From contig NW_026731992.1 in assembly GCF_028476545.1 (NCBI RefSeq), positions 620,001-684,000 of the forward strand: a DNA stretch of 64,000 bases, in the 5' to 3' direction. The notes beneath the pieces were generated by a model that was given only the letters and a program-made list of their open reading frames with translations, searched no databases and was not told the DNA's origin. This stretch comes from Physella acuta (Eukaryota; Mollusca; Gastropoda; Physidae). A program made the position numbers and the translations under genes. This document shows, one piece after another, positions 12,101 to 23,619 of this stretch; position 1 is the first letter of the stretch; every line of letters begins with the position of its first letter.

Positions 12101-15100
12101 TACCTTACCACACACTTACCTCCCATACCTTGCCACACATTTACCCCCCTTACCTTGCCACACACTTACCTCCCTTACCTTGCCACACACTTACCTCCCT
12201 TACCTTGCCACACACTTACCCCCCATACCTTGCCACACACTTACCTCCCTTACCTTGCCACACACTTACCTCCCTTACCTTGCCACACACTTAACTCCCT
12301 TACCTTACCACACACTTACCTCCCTTACCTTACCACACACTTACCTCCCATACCTTGCCACACACTTACCCCCCCCCTTACCTTGCCACACACTAGCCCA
12401 CTTACCTTGCCACACATTTACCTCCCTTACCTTACCACACACTTACCTCCCTTACCTTACCACACACTTACCTCCCATACCTTGCCACACACTTACCCCC
12501 CTTACCTTGCCACACACTTACCTCCCATACCTTGCCACACACTTACCCCCTTTACCTTGCCACACACTTACCCCCTTACCTTGCCACACACTTACCTCCC
12601 TTACCTTGCCACACACTTACCTCCCTTACCTTGCCACACACTTACCCCGCTTACCTTGCCACACACTTACCTCTCTTACCTTGCCACACACTTACCTCCC
12701 TTACCTTGCCACACATTTACCCCCCTTACCTTGCCACACACTTACCTCCCTTACCTTGCCACACACTTACCTCCCTTACCTTGCCACACACTTACCTCCC
12801 TTACCTTACCACACACTTACCCCCCTTACCTTACCACACACTTACCCCCCTTACCTTGCCACACACTTACCTCCCATACCTTGCCACACACTTACCTCCC
12901 TTACCTTGCCACACACTTACCTCCCTTACCTTGCCACACACTTACCTCCCTTACCTTACCACACACTTACATCCCTTACCTTACCACACACTTACCTCCC
13001 ATACCTTGCCACACACTTACCCCCCCCCTTACCTTGCCACACACTAGCCCACTTACCTTGCCACACACTTACCTCCCTTACCTTACCACACACTTACCTC
13101 CCTTACCTTACCACACACTTACCTCCCATACCTTGCCACACACTTACCCCCCTTACCTTGCCACACACTTACCTCCCATACCTTGCCACACACTTACCCC
13201 CCTTACCTTGCCACACACTTACCTCTCTTACCTTGCCACACACTTACCTCCCTTACCTTACCACACACTTACCTCCCTTACCTTGCCACACACTTACCTC
13301 CCTTACCTTGCCACACACTTACCTCCCATACCTTACCACACACTTACCTCCCATACCTTGCCACACACTTACCTCCCATACCTTGCCACACACTTACCTC
13401 CCTTACCTTACCACACACTTACCTCCCATACCTTGCCACACACTTACCTCCCTGACCTTGAAGTGAGACGATTAACGTGTACACCTCATCGTGTCCGCTA
13501 GACCTGGCCACCGACCTGGGCGTGTTCCCCTCAGTGTCTCGGGTATCTGCGGCAGCGCCTGGTGACAAGCAAGCAATGGAGGGATTCAATGACAGGCAGG
13601 GGCGCCACTCAATGGGGACAGGTAGGCAGGTAGGTGCGCCACTCAATGGGGACAGGTAGGCAGGGGCGCCACTCAATGGGGACAGGTAGTCAGGTAGGTG
13701 CGCCACTCAATGGGGACAGGTAGGCAGGGGCGCCACTAAATGGGGACAGACAGCCACGGGCGCCACTCAATGGCTAAAGACAGGCAGGGGCGCTACTCAA
13801 TGGGGACAGGCAGGCAGGGGTGTAGTTATGTTTACTTTACTACACCTCCTCTAAGCAACTCGCCAGCAAAGTAAGTGGTCCAACCTCCAACAAGATGATG
13901 TGTTACTGACACTACACTCCACACACACACACACAGACACATCCAACAATATAATGTGTTACTGCCACTCCACTCCACTTCACACTCCACTCCACACTCC
14001 AAACACACACACTCCACACACACACACCACACACACACACACATACACACACACACACATGTCACTTGACCTTTTTCCAGCAGGAGCTGAGCCGCAGCCA
14101 ACTGTCCGTGTCTAGCCGCGAAGGTCAAGGCCGTCTCCCCTCTGTTGTTTGCCTTGTGGATGTCAGCCCCGGCACTGATGAGCGCCTGTAGGGTGGACAG
14201 CGTGCCAGCAGACACGGCCAGCATGAGGGCAGTGTGGCCGTGCAGGTCCTGCACGTTGACATCCGCACCGCTGCTGATGAGCTCCGCCACGATCTCCTCC
14301 CTGCCGTACCTGGCAGCCACGGACAGCGCAGTTTGCAGCTTCCTGTTTTCAGCGTTGACGTTGGCCCGGCTTTGAATCAGCGTGCTGACAATGTCGGCGT
14401 GACCTCTCCTTGCGGCTATGATCAGGGCCGTGTCACCCCTCTCCTTGTCCACAAACTCACACGTCTTCCTGGCGTCTCCTTTACGCAGCAAGTACTGGAC
14501 AATGTCCAAGAAACCGTTGTACGTGGCCAGGATGAGCGGGCTGCGCCCAGACCTGTTCTGCGTTTGTGCTGTTGCCCCGAACACGATGAGCAGACGGAGC
14601 GCCTTGAGGAAACCGTTGGCCGCGCAGATGCACAGAGCGGAGTTGCCTTCGTTGTCGCTGATGTTGACCTTGGCCTTGTTGTCGAGCAGAAGTTTCATGC
14701 ACTCGGTGAACCCGTGCTGGCAGCTGTACATTAGAGCAGTCCAGCCGTCATAGCAGGCCAGATCCACGTCAGCACCGCTGGCAAGAAACAGCTGCACCAG
14801 CGGCGTCTGCCCACAGTTCGCAGACACCATCAAGACAGTCCGGCCTTTCCTGTCCACTGTGTTGACGTCTGCGCCATAGCTGAGCAGAAGTTGAACCAAC
14901 TCCACGTCCGCGCTTTGTGTGGCCGCCATCAGGGGAAAGAATCCTTTCTTGCTCCTCCTGTTGATGTCCGCCCCTGCCTCCACCAGGACGTCGACGATTT
15001 TCTTCAGGTTCTCGCGGGCGCTAACGTACAGGGCCGTGTGGCCGTCTTTGTTGCAGCGGTCCACCTCTGCCCCGTGCTGTATGAGCAGCTTCACCGTTTT

Positions 15101-17011
15101 GATGTGGCCTCTGAGGGTGGCGAGAATCAGGGGCGTGTCCCCCTCCACGTCCGCCTTGTTTATGTCTGCGCCGTTGTTCAGCAGCATCTCAACAACTGCC
15201 GTGTAGCCGTGCTCCGATGCTAGGGCCAGGGCGGAGCGGCCTTTGTTCATGACCTGATTGACTGAGACTTGGCTCTCCAGGAGAAATCTGACCACGTCCA
15301 CGTGACCTTTGTGGGCTGCTATCATTAGGCAGTTCCAGCCCTCCGACTCCACGTCTTCTAAGGAGGCGCCACTACGGTGGAGCATATTAAGAATGTCTTC
15401 GAATCCACCGTAGGCCGCACACATGGCCGCTGTCCTACCCCGGTCGTTAGAGGCACCAGCTGAGGAGCCTGCGGCTAGAAGCGAGTTAACGGTTGGCGCG
15501 AGACCCCGTAGGGCGGCCTTGATTAGGGCGGTGCTCCCGCTGACGTCGATGGCGTTGACCAGGGACCCCGCCTTAAGAAGGATCTCGACGACGGCGAGCT
15601 TGCCACACGTGACCGCGTACATGAGCGGCGTGGCGCCAACTTTCCGCTCTGGGCTCGCGGCCTCAGCGCCGTGTGCGAGCAGCAAGCTGACCATCTCGGC
15701 ACTGCCTGCACGTGCCGCCAAGTCCAGCAGGCTGACACCGCCCTCCCCCTTAAAGTTGACTAACGGGTAGGCCCCTGCTGTGACTCTAGAGCTGAGCACT
15801 GTCTGCACAATGTCCTGCAGGTTCAGGCCGAGGGCAAGGGAGAGAACTGTCTCCCGCCTGTAGTTGATGACCTGCTCGTCTGCTCCCGCGGCCAGCAGGG
15901 CCTGGACAATGTCCGCATGTCCGTTCATGCAGGCAGATATGAGCGGGCTGTTGCCGTCATCGTCAGTCAAGTTGACGTCGGCGTTAGCTAGCAACAGCTC
16001 CTGCACGATGTCCGTGTAGCCCATGGCTGCAGCTAGATGCAGGGCTGAAGCTCCAGTGCCGTCCGTTGTGTTGGGCAGGGCTTTGGCCTCCAGAAGTTTC
16101 TTCACACAAGTCAGGTTATCTCCACAGCAGGCTTGCATGAGGGCGGTGCTGCCCCTTTTGTCCACGTGGTTGACCTCTGACCCAGCCTGGAGTAGCAGCT
16201 CCACCGTTTCCAGACTTCCGTTACCCGCGCTGATATGCAGGGCAGTGGCACCGGTGACGTCACACATGTTGACGTCAGCACCGTGACTTAAGAGGACCGA
16301 GATGGTGGAGTGCTCGTTGTACTGGGCGCTGAACATGAGGGGCGTCCAGCCCTTGTGGTCCCGCTGGTTGACCAGCGCCCCCTGCTGGATCAGCAAGCTG
16401 ACCACATCCGCTGAGCCCTTGTATGCGGCAAGCATGAGCGCTGACTGACCGCTAACGTTACGGACGTGGATGTCGGCCTTGTGTTCCAGTAGCAAGGTCA
16501 CGTGACTCCCGGCAAGCACGGCAATCATCAGTGCACTGTTGCCGCGCGCATCCACCAGATTGACCTTGGCCCCATTCTGTAGCAGGACTCGTGTTACATG
16601 CTCGTGGTGGGCGGCGGCCGCTGCGATCAAGGGCGTTGTGCCAGCACCGTTGGGGGCGTTCATGTCGGCGCCCACATCCAGCAGCTTGGTCAGCAGCTCG
16701 AGCTTGCCCTGCAGGGCGCAGCAGATGAGCGGGGTCAGATCGTTCTTGTCCGAGTCGTCCATGGAGCTCCGCTTGAGAAACTCTTTCATCAGCTCCTCGT
16801 CGCTCTTCTTGTATTTGCTGAGGATGTGGTCCGACTCGCCCAGCAGTGACCTCTCGCGCGCCATGCTGGCTGCTCTGGACGCTGACCTTGGCGGCTGGTC
16901 GTCGCCCAGTTGACCATCGTCTGGCTGGCCATCGGCCTGCTTTTGCAGTTTTTCTACGATAGCACTCAGCATGGCGGGTGTCTCCCGCCCCATGTTTGTC
17001 TCTGGCTCCAT
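9190..17011 (-). CDS. Large ankyrin-repeat protein, about 1145 residues, five coding exons
   Basis: Exons on the minus strand: 17011-14071, 13558-13457, 11624-11522, 11386-11246 and 9340-9190 (stop TAA). Phases fit at every join (1,1,2,2), and the joins give smooth protein such as LLLEKG/AAADTRDTEGNTP. The ATG at 17011 is preferred over the in-frame ATG at 17095 because CTCCAG at 17022-17017 looks like an acceptor just before it. The protein has a charged N-terminus (about 80 residues), then about 28 tandem ankyrin repeats (GxTALMxAAxxGHxxIVxxLLxxGAD), the 28th ending in exon 2. A basic, Ser-rich linker and a strongly acidic tail ending DNLSD follow. Repeat 3 is a few residues short. No kinase, death or SOCS domain is visible, so it is probably a binding scaffold; the orthologue is not recognised. 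The exon of 2.9 kb is GC-rich against AT-rich flanks. The donor of exon 2 could also be nine bases further on (GAG|GTAAGT at 13448/13447), which keeps frame. Confidence 0.85.
9341..9556. repeat. 27-bp minisatellite carrying the last 3' splice site of the ankyrin gene
   Basis: Eight units of 27 bp lie directly upstream of the last coding exon. On the coding strand each contains CATCTTTTTGGTACAG|TGATT, the same as the real acceptor at 9341/9340. The unit is a multiple of three and open, so use of an upstream copy would add blocks of nine residues (DLFSSFWYS) before the acidic tail. Confidence 0.95.
9776..10527. repeat. 34-bp minisatellite in the last ankyrin intron
   Basis: About 22 units of 34 bp (core GTCAGTAGACCTAGAGTGGC). 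Variant units with TTAAGTCGACC recur in a block. Bases 10528-11245, the rest of this intron, hold a degraded repeat near 10665-10740 with similarity to the MITE at 51.2 kb, and otherwise nothing recognised. Confidence 0.95.
11418..11495. repeat. 34-bp direct duplication in a short ankyrin intron
   Basis: Two copies of GCTCAATGTTCACTGACC plus flank, 34 bases apart, occupy more than half of the 135-bp intron between exons 3 and 4. This could be an array at its earliest stage. Confidence 0.85.
11660..13456. repeat. 25-bp minisatellite filling ankyrin intron 2, carrying donor sequences
   Basis: About 72 units of 25 bp fill the intron from the donor of exon 2 to about 35 bases before the acceptor of exon 3. 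On the coding strand every unit contains GGGAGGTAAGTGTGTGG, with a consensus-perfect GAG|GTAAGT, and usually also AAG|GTAAGG or AAG|GTATGG. Rare units with ACTAGCCCACTT and a longer C run recur near 11.88, 12.38 and 13.03 kb, marking duplicated blocks of several hundred bases. Long plus-strand reading frames (H, T, L, P) are by-products. Confidence 0.96.
13595..13825. repeat. About 30-bp minisatellite in ankyrin intron 1
   Basis: About seven units with core GCGCCACTCAATGGGGACAG. On the coding strand the array lies about 35 bases upstream of the acceptor of exon 2 (13559). A (CA)n tract (13915-14062) begins about 10 bases after the donor of exon 1, so intron 1 is mostly simple repeat. Confidence 0.9.
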
Positions 17012-17162
17012 ACAATCTGGAGATGAAACCATGAGTGGGTTAAACTCCTTGTATCTCAAATTTTTCTCGTATTTCAAAGTAAAAACTTCCCTCACTTAGG
17101 GGCTCGTGTGTCAAACATCTCGTGTGTGGGGCATTCGCGTGGCGAGGTAAATTTATAATATA

Positions 17163-18209
17163 CTAGCCGTCCCGGCCAGGCCCTGCTCTGGCTTCTGTGA
17201 AAAACCTTTCTGTTAAAGACCATTACCTGTGTGTTTAGTAATCATCATAAACCCGGCATTGCCCACCCAAACCACAACCAACCAAAACAACAAAACGCAA
17301 ACATAACGCTAACACAATTACAAATACAAACGAAAACAAAAACCTAACAACAAACCCAACCACAACCACAAACACCAATACAAACACAAAGAAAAAACAA
17401 ACAAAAAAGCAAACGAAAACAAAAACCTAACAACAAACCCAACCACAAACACCAATACCAACAAAAAAAAACAACGAAAAAGCAAACGAAAACAAACCAA
17501 ATCCAAACGCAAAACCAACCAAAAACACAAATACAAACCCAAACAAAAAGACACAAACAAAAACGAAAAAAGAAAGAACAAAAACGAACCAAATCAAAAC
17601 GCAACCACTAACGCAAACCCACCTAAACACAAAGAAAACACTAACGCGAACATAAACGCCCGGGGCGGAATCACCTGTTTTAGCTTAATGAACGACTATA
17701 GTACCCCAACTTATTCATAGTCTTTTGCACTCACTTAAACGAACGCGCCTGTTTCAATTTAATGAACAATTTTAATACTCCAAGCTTATCCGTAAAATAC
17801 CTACAACATTTGCACTTGATCAATCCCCGCTAATTATGTAATTTTTTTTTCCCAACACCAAAACAAAGTAATAAAAAGTAAATTATTTTCCACTAATGCA
17901 ATGGTTTTATAAAGGGAAGTAATTGTGTTTTCCTAATTTGTCAAAGGGAAGTAAGTGCTATAGGACTAAATAAAGACATAATTAGAATTTTTGTAAAAGA
18001 TTATATTTTTTTAAAACTTGTGTTTAATGAACATGCCGACAATTATTACTATAATTTGAAAAATGAAAATTATTTCCCAACACTTTCAATAGTAATTTTT
18101 TAACTTATAAATTTAGACAAATGCGCACGATAATTGTCTAACACTTAAATCCATCCAAGACCAACGACAAACATATGCGTTACATACAGAACTGAGCTTT
18201 ATATATTAG
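17163..18209 (+). mobile_element. (TA)-flanked dispersed element, copy 1
   Basis: Starts ACTAGCCGTCCCGGCCAGG, continues through a CAAAACGAA-rich tract (17.28-17.65 kb), then CCGGGGCGGAATCACCTG and TTAGCTTAATGAACGAC motifs, and ends near GAGCTTTATATATTAGA. Full-length relatives are at 18210-18926 (internally deleted) and 25077-26152. There is no transposase or reverse transcriptase, so it is non-autonomous; I cannot name the family. It lies about 150 bp upstream of the ankyrin start codon. Confidence 0.75.
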
Positions 18210-18926
18210 ACTAGCCGTCCCGGCCAGGCCCTGCTCTGGCTTCTGTGAAAAACCTTTCTGTTAAAGACCATTACCTGTGTGTTTAGTAATCATCATAAAT
18301 CCGGCATTGCCCACCCAAACCACAACCAACCAAAACCAAAACAACAAAACGCAAACATAACGCTAACACAATTACAAATACAAACGTAAACAAAAACCTA
18401 AGAACAAACCCAACCACAACCACAAACACCAATACAAACACAAAGAAAAAACAAACAAAAAAGCAAACGAAAACAAAAACCTAACAACAAACCCAACCAC
18501 AACCACAAACACCAATACCAACCAATAACAACACACACAAAAAACGAAAAAGCAAACGAAAACAAACCAAATCCAAACGCAAAACCAACCAAAAACACAA
18601 ATACAAACCCAAAGAAAAAACAAAAACAAAAACGAAAAAAGAAAGAACAAAAACGAAACAAATCAAACCGCAACCACTAACGCAAACCCAACCTAAACAC
18701 AAAGAAAACACTAACGCGAACATAAACGCAAAGTGCTCACAGTCTAGCCCGGGACGGAATCGCCTGTTTTAGCTTAATAAACGACTATAGTACCCAAAAC
18801 TTTCAATATTAATTTTTTAACTCATAAATTTAGACCATAAGGACTTTAATTATCTAACACTTAAATCCATCTAAGATCCACGACAAACATATGTGTTACA
18901 TACAGAATTGAGCTTTATATATTAGA
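18210..18926 (+). mobile_element. (TA)-flanked dispersed element, copy 2 (internally deleted)
   Basis: Abuts copy 1 head to tail, sharing the TATATTAGA junction. The first 550 bp match copy 1 closely. About 300 bp of the middle (the part with ATTATGTAATTTTTTTT and the GGGAAGTAAG motifs) is missing, and the ends agree. Confidence 0.75.
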
Positions 18927-19480
18927 TTTGTGAGCGGGTGAATGGATGATTTATTTTGTATTATATTTTTGTGTGCGAATCTGTGCGTGAATGTTCTACT
19001 GGACAACGGCTACTGGGCTTAACTTCCGGCCATGTCACATGGTATATAAACCGACTGACCGCTCGAATCTTTCTTTTGACCCAAGTTGAGAATGTAGATC
19101 TGGTCAATTTCTCTAGGGGGCGCTTGGCGCACCTCGTGCGTGGAGATATTTGCTGTTGTTTTTTTTTTACAATATTTTACTTTTTATATGTATCATTTGT
19201 ATGAATGTGGCTGCCGATGTGTTTCTCGTTTTCTTTCTTTTTCGACCTTGGCGTGTTTTGTATGCATTATTTGGTATGTATTGTTTTGTTTGTTGTTTTG
19301 TTTATATGACATGTGTGTTAAGTGCGGACATTAGATGGCGTTTCGATTACCGTAGGGGATAGGAAGGTTGTCTAAACTATCTGAGGCATAGAAGGTACAT
19401 AATATTCCATCGAACGTTGTGTGTTTTGTATGTTTTGTTGAGTTTTGTTTAGTCGTGTTTTGGTTTATCTAGATCTAGTT

Positions 19481-19513
<33 letters not shown>

Positions 19514-19600
19514 GCATCCTTTCATTAAATATTGGTTCTTTGTAATTATTTGCAATAAATTTCATTAAATTGTTAACGTTTTTTGTGTGTTTTTATCTAG
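18927..19600 (+). other. Unclassified unit with TATA-like and poly(A)-like signals
   Basis: GGTATATAAACC at about 19040 resembles a TATA box. A T-rich stretch and a poly-T run (19484-19512) follow, with AATAAA at about 19553. Only short reading frames (about 60-80 residues) are present. It could be a non-coding transcript unit, a solo terminal repeat of an old element, or chance. I do not recognise it. Confidence 0.25.
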
Positions 19601-19969
19601 TCTAACGTTAGGATTTAACCACCGTGGGTTTTACCACGGTTTGCAGGGTTTGTTTATATAACGACTAAAAAAATTTGAATAGATAGCACAATTTTTACTC
19701 TTTTGCATAACGTGAACACAATATTAAATACACGCACATTGCTAAAACATCAAACAGATCAATATCAAATAATATTTTCACCAAGACTACTACAAAAATT
19801 TGATACATTTTAATATCAGTAGGGTCGAAAAAAGTAATTAATTAAAATGTTGAATAATTTTAATTTTTTAAAATTCAACTCACGCTAATTAAAAAACACG
19901 TGAATGCAAATTCCGGAGACTTACAAAAGGGAATTATTGTTGGAATATTATAATTTGCATGGATTGATA

Positions 19970-20310
19970 AAGGGCAATATGCTAGGTAAAACACGGATAT
20001 TTTAAATACTGCCTTTTATTATTTTTAATCAATAACATTTTAGAAGTCACTCCACAATGTCCTCTATGTTTACTTCTATCTTTCAGTTTGTGGACTAGCT
20101 GGGGTTTTATAGTCGTTCACTAAATTGAATCAGGCGAGCCTGCCGGCGCCCGGGTTGGGTTCGATTTGGCGCCCCGTGCTAGACTGTGAGCACTATGCGT
20201 TTGTGTTTGCATTTAAGTTGTGTTTATGTTATGCGTGTTGCGTTTGCGTCTGCGTTAATGTTTTCGTTTGTGTTTACTTGCGTTTGTGTTTTATTTTGTG
20301 TTAGTGTTAT
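19970..20310 (-). mobile_element. Degraded reverse relative of the (TA)-flanked element
   Basis: GCATGGATTGATAAAGGGCA, TAGTCGTTCACTAAATTGAA and a GTGTTTGCG tract are reverse-complement motifs of the elements at 17-18 kb and 25 kb. The copy abuts an (AT)n run (20311-20393). 19600-19970 holds AT-rich DNA with no gene. Confidence 0.5.
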
Positions 20311-20320
20311 ATATATAGTG

Positions 20321-20393
<73 letters not shown>
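20311..20393. repeat. (AT)n microsatellite
   Basis: Nearly pure AT dinucleotide run of about 70 bp at the end of a dispersed element. Confidence 0.95.
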
Positions 20394-20398
<5 letters not shown>

Positions 20399-20539
20399 GC
20401 GTTGTCATCGGAAATTCACTTAGAAACAGGGAATTTGAAAGAAATCGTTCCATTAGAATGGGTTATAGCTGTTTTAGGAGTATGTTAAAACGGTTTTACA
20501 AATCCACATACAAACCAACATTCAAACCCATAAACCTTG

Positions 20540-21256
20540 TGACTTAATAAAACAATCTCAAATAAACCGGGAGTGATCTCCCCTAAACTTTCTCGAATAT
20601 TCTTATATAAAATAACAGGGGATGGGAACTCGGGCTATAGACTTCTAGACATGATTTTTAATCCATTTTAAATACTTAAAGTTTTAAAAATAGAATAAAA
20701 TCTCGTAGACAAATTAATTGCACACCAAGTGAACGCGAATAAAAAAGCGCATAATAGTGCGCAATATTATTAGTACTTTAAAAATTTACATTAGTTTTTT
20801 GAGAAATCGGAAGTAGCGTAAATTACTACTTCCGGTCAACGGAAATTACTCAAAATTTAACAGAAGGTAGAGAATTAGATCTTTTACTTACATGTGAAAT
20901 TTAATTTATCTATCTGAAATAGTACTCAAGTTATAGGCTTTTGAAAAATTCAAAGTAGAAAAAGTACCACTTCCGGTTGTCGGAAATCGCTCAAAAGTTG
21001 ATACGGATCTACGATTTTGATAAAATACTTATATATGAAATTTCATCAACCTAGCTGTAACGGTACTCAAGTTATCGTGTTTACACACGGACACACACAC
21101 ACACAGACACACAGACATACGGACAAGATTGCAAAATTATGTTTTTCCGTATCAGTGAGATGCAAAACGTCGAGATTTGCAAAAATCTCGATTTTTTTTT
21201 TTGCACGATTACAAGACTTTCTCTATACTTCGTATATACGAGAAAGTAAAAAATTG
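20540..21256 (+). mobile_element. Dispersed repeat, copy A (partner inverted at 35.9-36.6 kb)
   Basis: About 700 bp that recur in reverse orientation at 35868-36560 with high identity. Landmarks are GGGAGTGATCTCCCCTAAAC at the left, two stretches of ACTTCCGGT(T/C) spaced by about 120 bp, an (AC)n tract, and the palindrome-like CTTCGTATATACGAGAAAGT at the right. No coding sequence. Class unknown. Confidence 0.7.
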
Positions 21257-21769
21257 TGCCATCTCGGATTTATAAGTGAAGATATTCAACTTGTATTCTC
21301 GATACTTAACCTACCGATACTTAGCCTCCCGATACTTATCCTACCGATACTTGATTTCACGATACTCATGATACTTAAGTACCAGGTATCGCTGGCTTTT
21401 ATTTTGTTTTAGCACATTCGGCCTAGACTTTCTCAGATCATGCCGTCAATTGATTACTAGATTTAAAGATTTCTTTTACCTTATTGATAAGTCCTCTTGG
21501 CTGCGACTGACTGTGCTAGCTTTGACTTTATGGCTGTGACTGTGGTAGCTTTGACTTTATGGCTGCGACTGTGCTAGCTGCGAGTTCCCACAAAACATCA
21601 GCCAACGTGTGTCGAAGTGTGTAGTGTGCTGACCATGTATACCTGCTGACGTAGCTCAGGCTTTCAGTCCCATGTCTAATCGAACTTGGAAAATTGATTT
21701 TTTGATCGATCGGTTTGAAAATTGATTTCTTATCGGGCGCTCGTCTTAACGTGTGAACATGTAGCATTA

Positions 21770-22170
21770 AACGTCTTCATGTGTCTTCATGTCAACAATA
21801 TGTCATGACTTCACATGTCATCCAATGATTTTATGTCTGCAATAAGTCATGTCTTTAACATGTCATCAGATTTCATGTCATTATATCTGAAGTGTCTTGT
21901 TATCATATTTAACCATGTTTCTTAGATTTATTCATTAATCTTCAAATATCACCACGTCTTCAAATGTCATCTTTTTTCATATGTCATCGTTTGTTTTTAG
22001 ATGACATCATTTATTTCGATGTCATTATTTATTTTTCAGATGTTCTACTTTGTCATCAGATATCAACATTTTTCTTTAGATGTTATCATATATTTTCAGA
22101 TGTCATCATTTGACTTCAGATGACATCATTTATTTTTAGATCTCATGTCTTCAGAGCTCGTAATGTGACG
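21770..22170. repeat. Degenerate ATGTCATCATTT repeat
   Basis: An irregular series of TTCAGATGTCATCATTT-like motifs spaced about 20-40 bases apart. It looks like an old, decayed tandem array. No gene. Confidence 0.6.
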
Positions 22171-22299
22171 TCATAAGTCTTCTAACAACAACATAACATA
22201 ATTACGTAACACATCACAAAGACCCTTTTCCGGCGCCCGAGTGAGGTATCAATTTTACGCCACCTCAATACCAAGTGTCCATATATAGGCCTATATATG

Positions 22300-22300
<1 letters not shown>

Positions 22301-22381
<81 letters not shown>
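22301..22381. repeat. (AT)n microsatellite
   Basis: AT run of about 80 bp, directly followed by ACTAGCTGCATCCCGTGC, the start of another dispersed element. Confidence 0.95.
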
Positions 22382-22382
<1 letters not shown>

Positions 22383-23590
22383 TAGCTGCATCCCGTGCTC
22401 CGCCACGGTAAATCTTTTTTAAATGTACCAACTTGGGAACAGAACAAAACTAAACATAACACAAACGAACGCAAAAAAAAAACGAAAAAACAAACACAAC
22501 ACTCATAACATAAACACAATTTAAATGCAATCATAAAGACATATTGCTCACAGTCTAGCCCGTAGCGCCAAATCGCGCCCTTTCCGGTGATTTGCACCCC
22601 CCCCCCCAAACTTTCGATTTGCACCCCTCCTCCCCCCCTAAAACTTTCGATTTCCACCCCCCCCCCCCCTCGCAAATTTTTTCCAACCCACTTTGGCGCC
22701 CCCCTGAGGTCGGCACCCGGGGACATATGCCACCCCCCCCTCGCTACGCCTCTCCTATAAAACCCGAAAGATAGAATAATAATTAGAAAACAGTATAAAT
22801 AATAGGGAGTATTTAAAATATCCGTGTTTTACCTACAATATTTCACTTTATCCATTCACGCATTTTTTTCCAGTACTTTAAAATTTACAAAAGAGTTTCA
22901 TAACTAAAACCATTGCGCACCTAATGAACGTGATGACGCGTCTATAATAGTGCTGAATAGTTAATTAAAAATTATAAGTAATAAACAGTAGGGCCTACAT
23001 TCAGTGAATAAAATAAATAAAAGAATGCCTTTTATCAATCCATGCTAATTATAATTTTCTAACAATAATTTCCTCTTACACATCCGAATAATTTGCATTC
23101 ACATTTTGCTAATTATATTATTGCAACACTAATTCCTTCTATGACGACCGTATATTTGCATTCACATTTTTTATTAGCATGAGTTTAATGTATTTTTAAA
23201 TTACCTCCTTTGTCAAAATTAGAAAAGGGTTAAATTAATTTGATTTTTCTACCGTACTGTTATTATGTTATTAAAATGTATCCACTTTTTCTAGGAATGT
23301 TAACGAAAACTATATTTGACATTGATCCTTTTAATATGTTTTAGCAATGTGCGTGTATTTAATATTCTCTTTACGTTATGCAAAATTGTACAAACAGTGG
23401 AAATTATAAAATAGCTCTATTCCGCTATATAAACAAACCCTACTCTAATACTTATAATAAGACACTGCGGTGCACTGAAAAGCACAGCATGGTGCGTAGT
23501 TAACTTTTATGGTCCCAAAATCTATAGCGATGACGGACGGAAGGAAGGAAGGAAGGACAGACACAGCCCGCTTATATTATAGATAGATAT
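22382..23590 (+). mobile_element. Second (TA)-flanked dispersed element with poly-C segment
   Basis: Begins ACTAGCTGCATCCCGTGCTC after the (AT)n run. It holds a short CAAAAC-rich tract and then a C-run segment (22560-22752) resembling the hAT MITE cores and ending TCGCTACGCCTCTC. AT-rich DNA follows, and it ends in a GGAAGGAAGG run and TTATATTATAGATAGATA. No coding sequence. The boundaries are approximate and it may be a composite. Confidence 0.45.
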
Positions 23591-23619
23591 ATATATATAT
23601 ATATATAAGGGGGGATGCA

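Noticed and set aside
11599-13501. Long plus-strand frames (up to 620 codons) rich in T, H, L, P
   Set aside because: They are translations of the 25-bp array in an ankyrin intron; unit 25 cycles through all frames without stops, so length is not evidence of coding.
14145-16913. Plus-strand and out-of-frame minus-strand frames over the ankyrin exon
   Set aside because: Shadows of the ankyrin coding sequence, caused by its GC-rich third positions.
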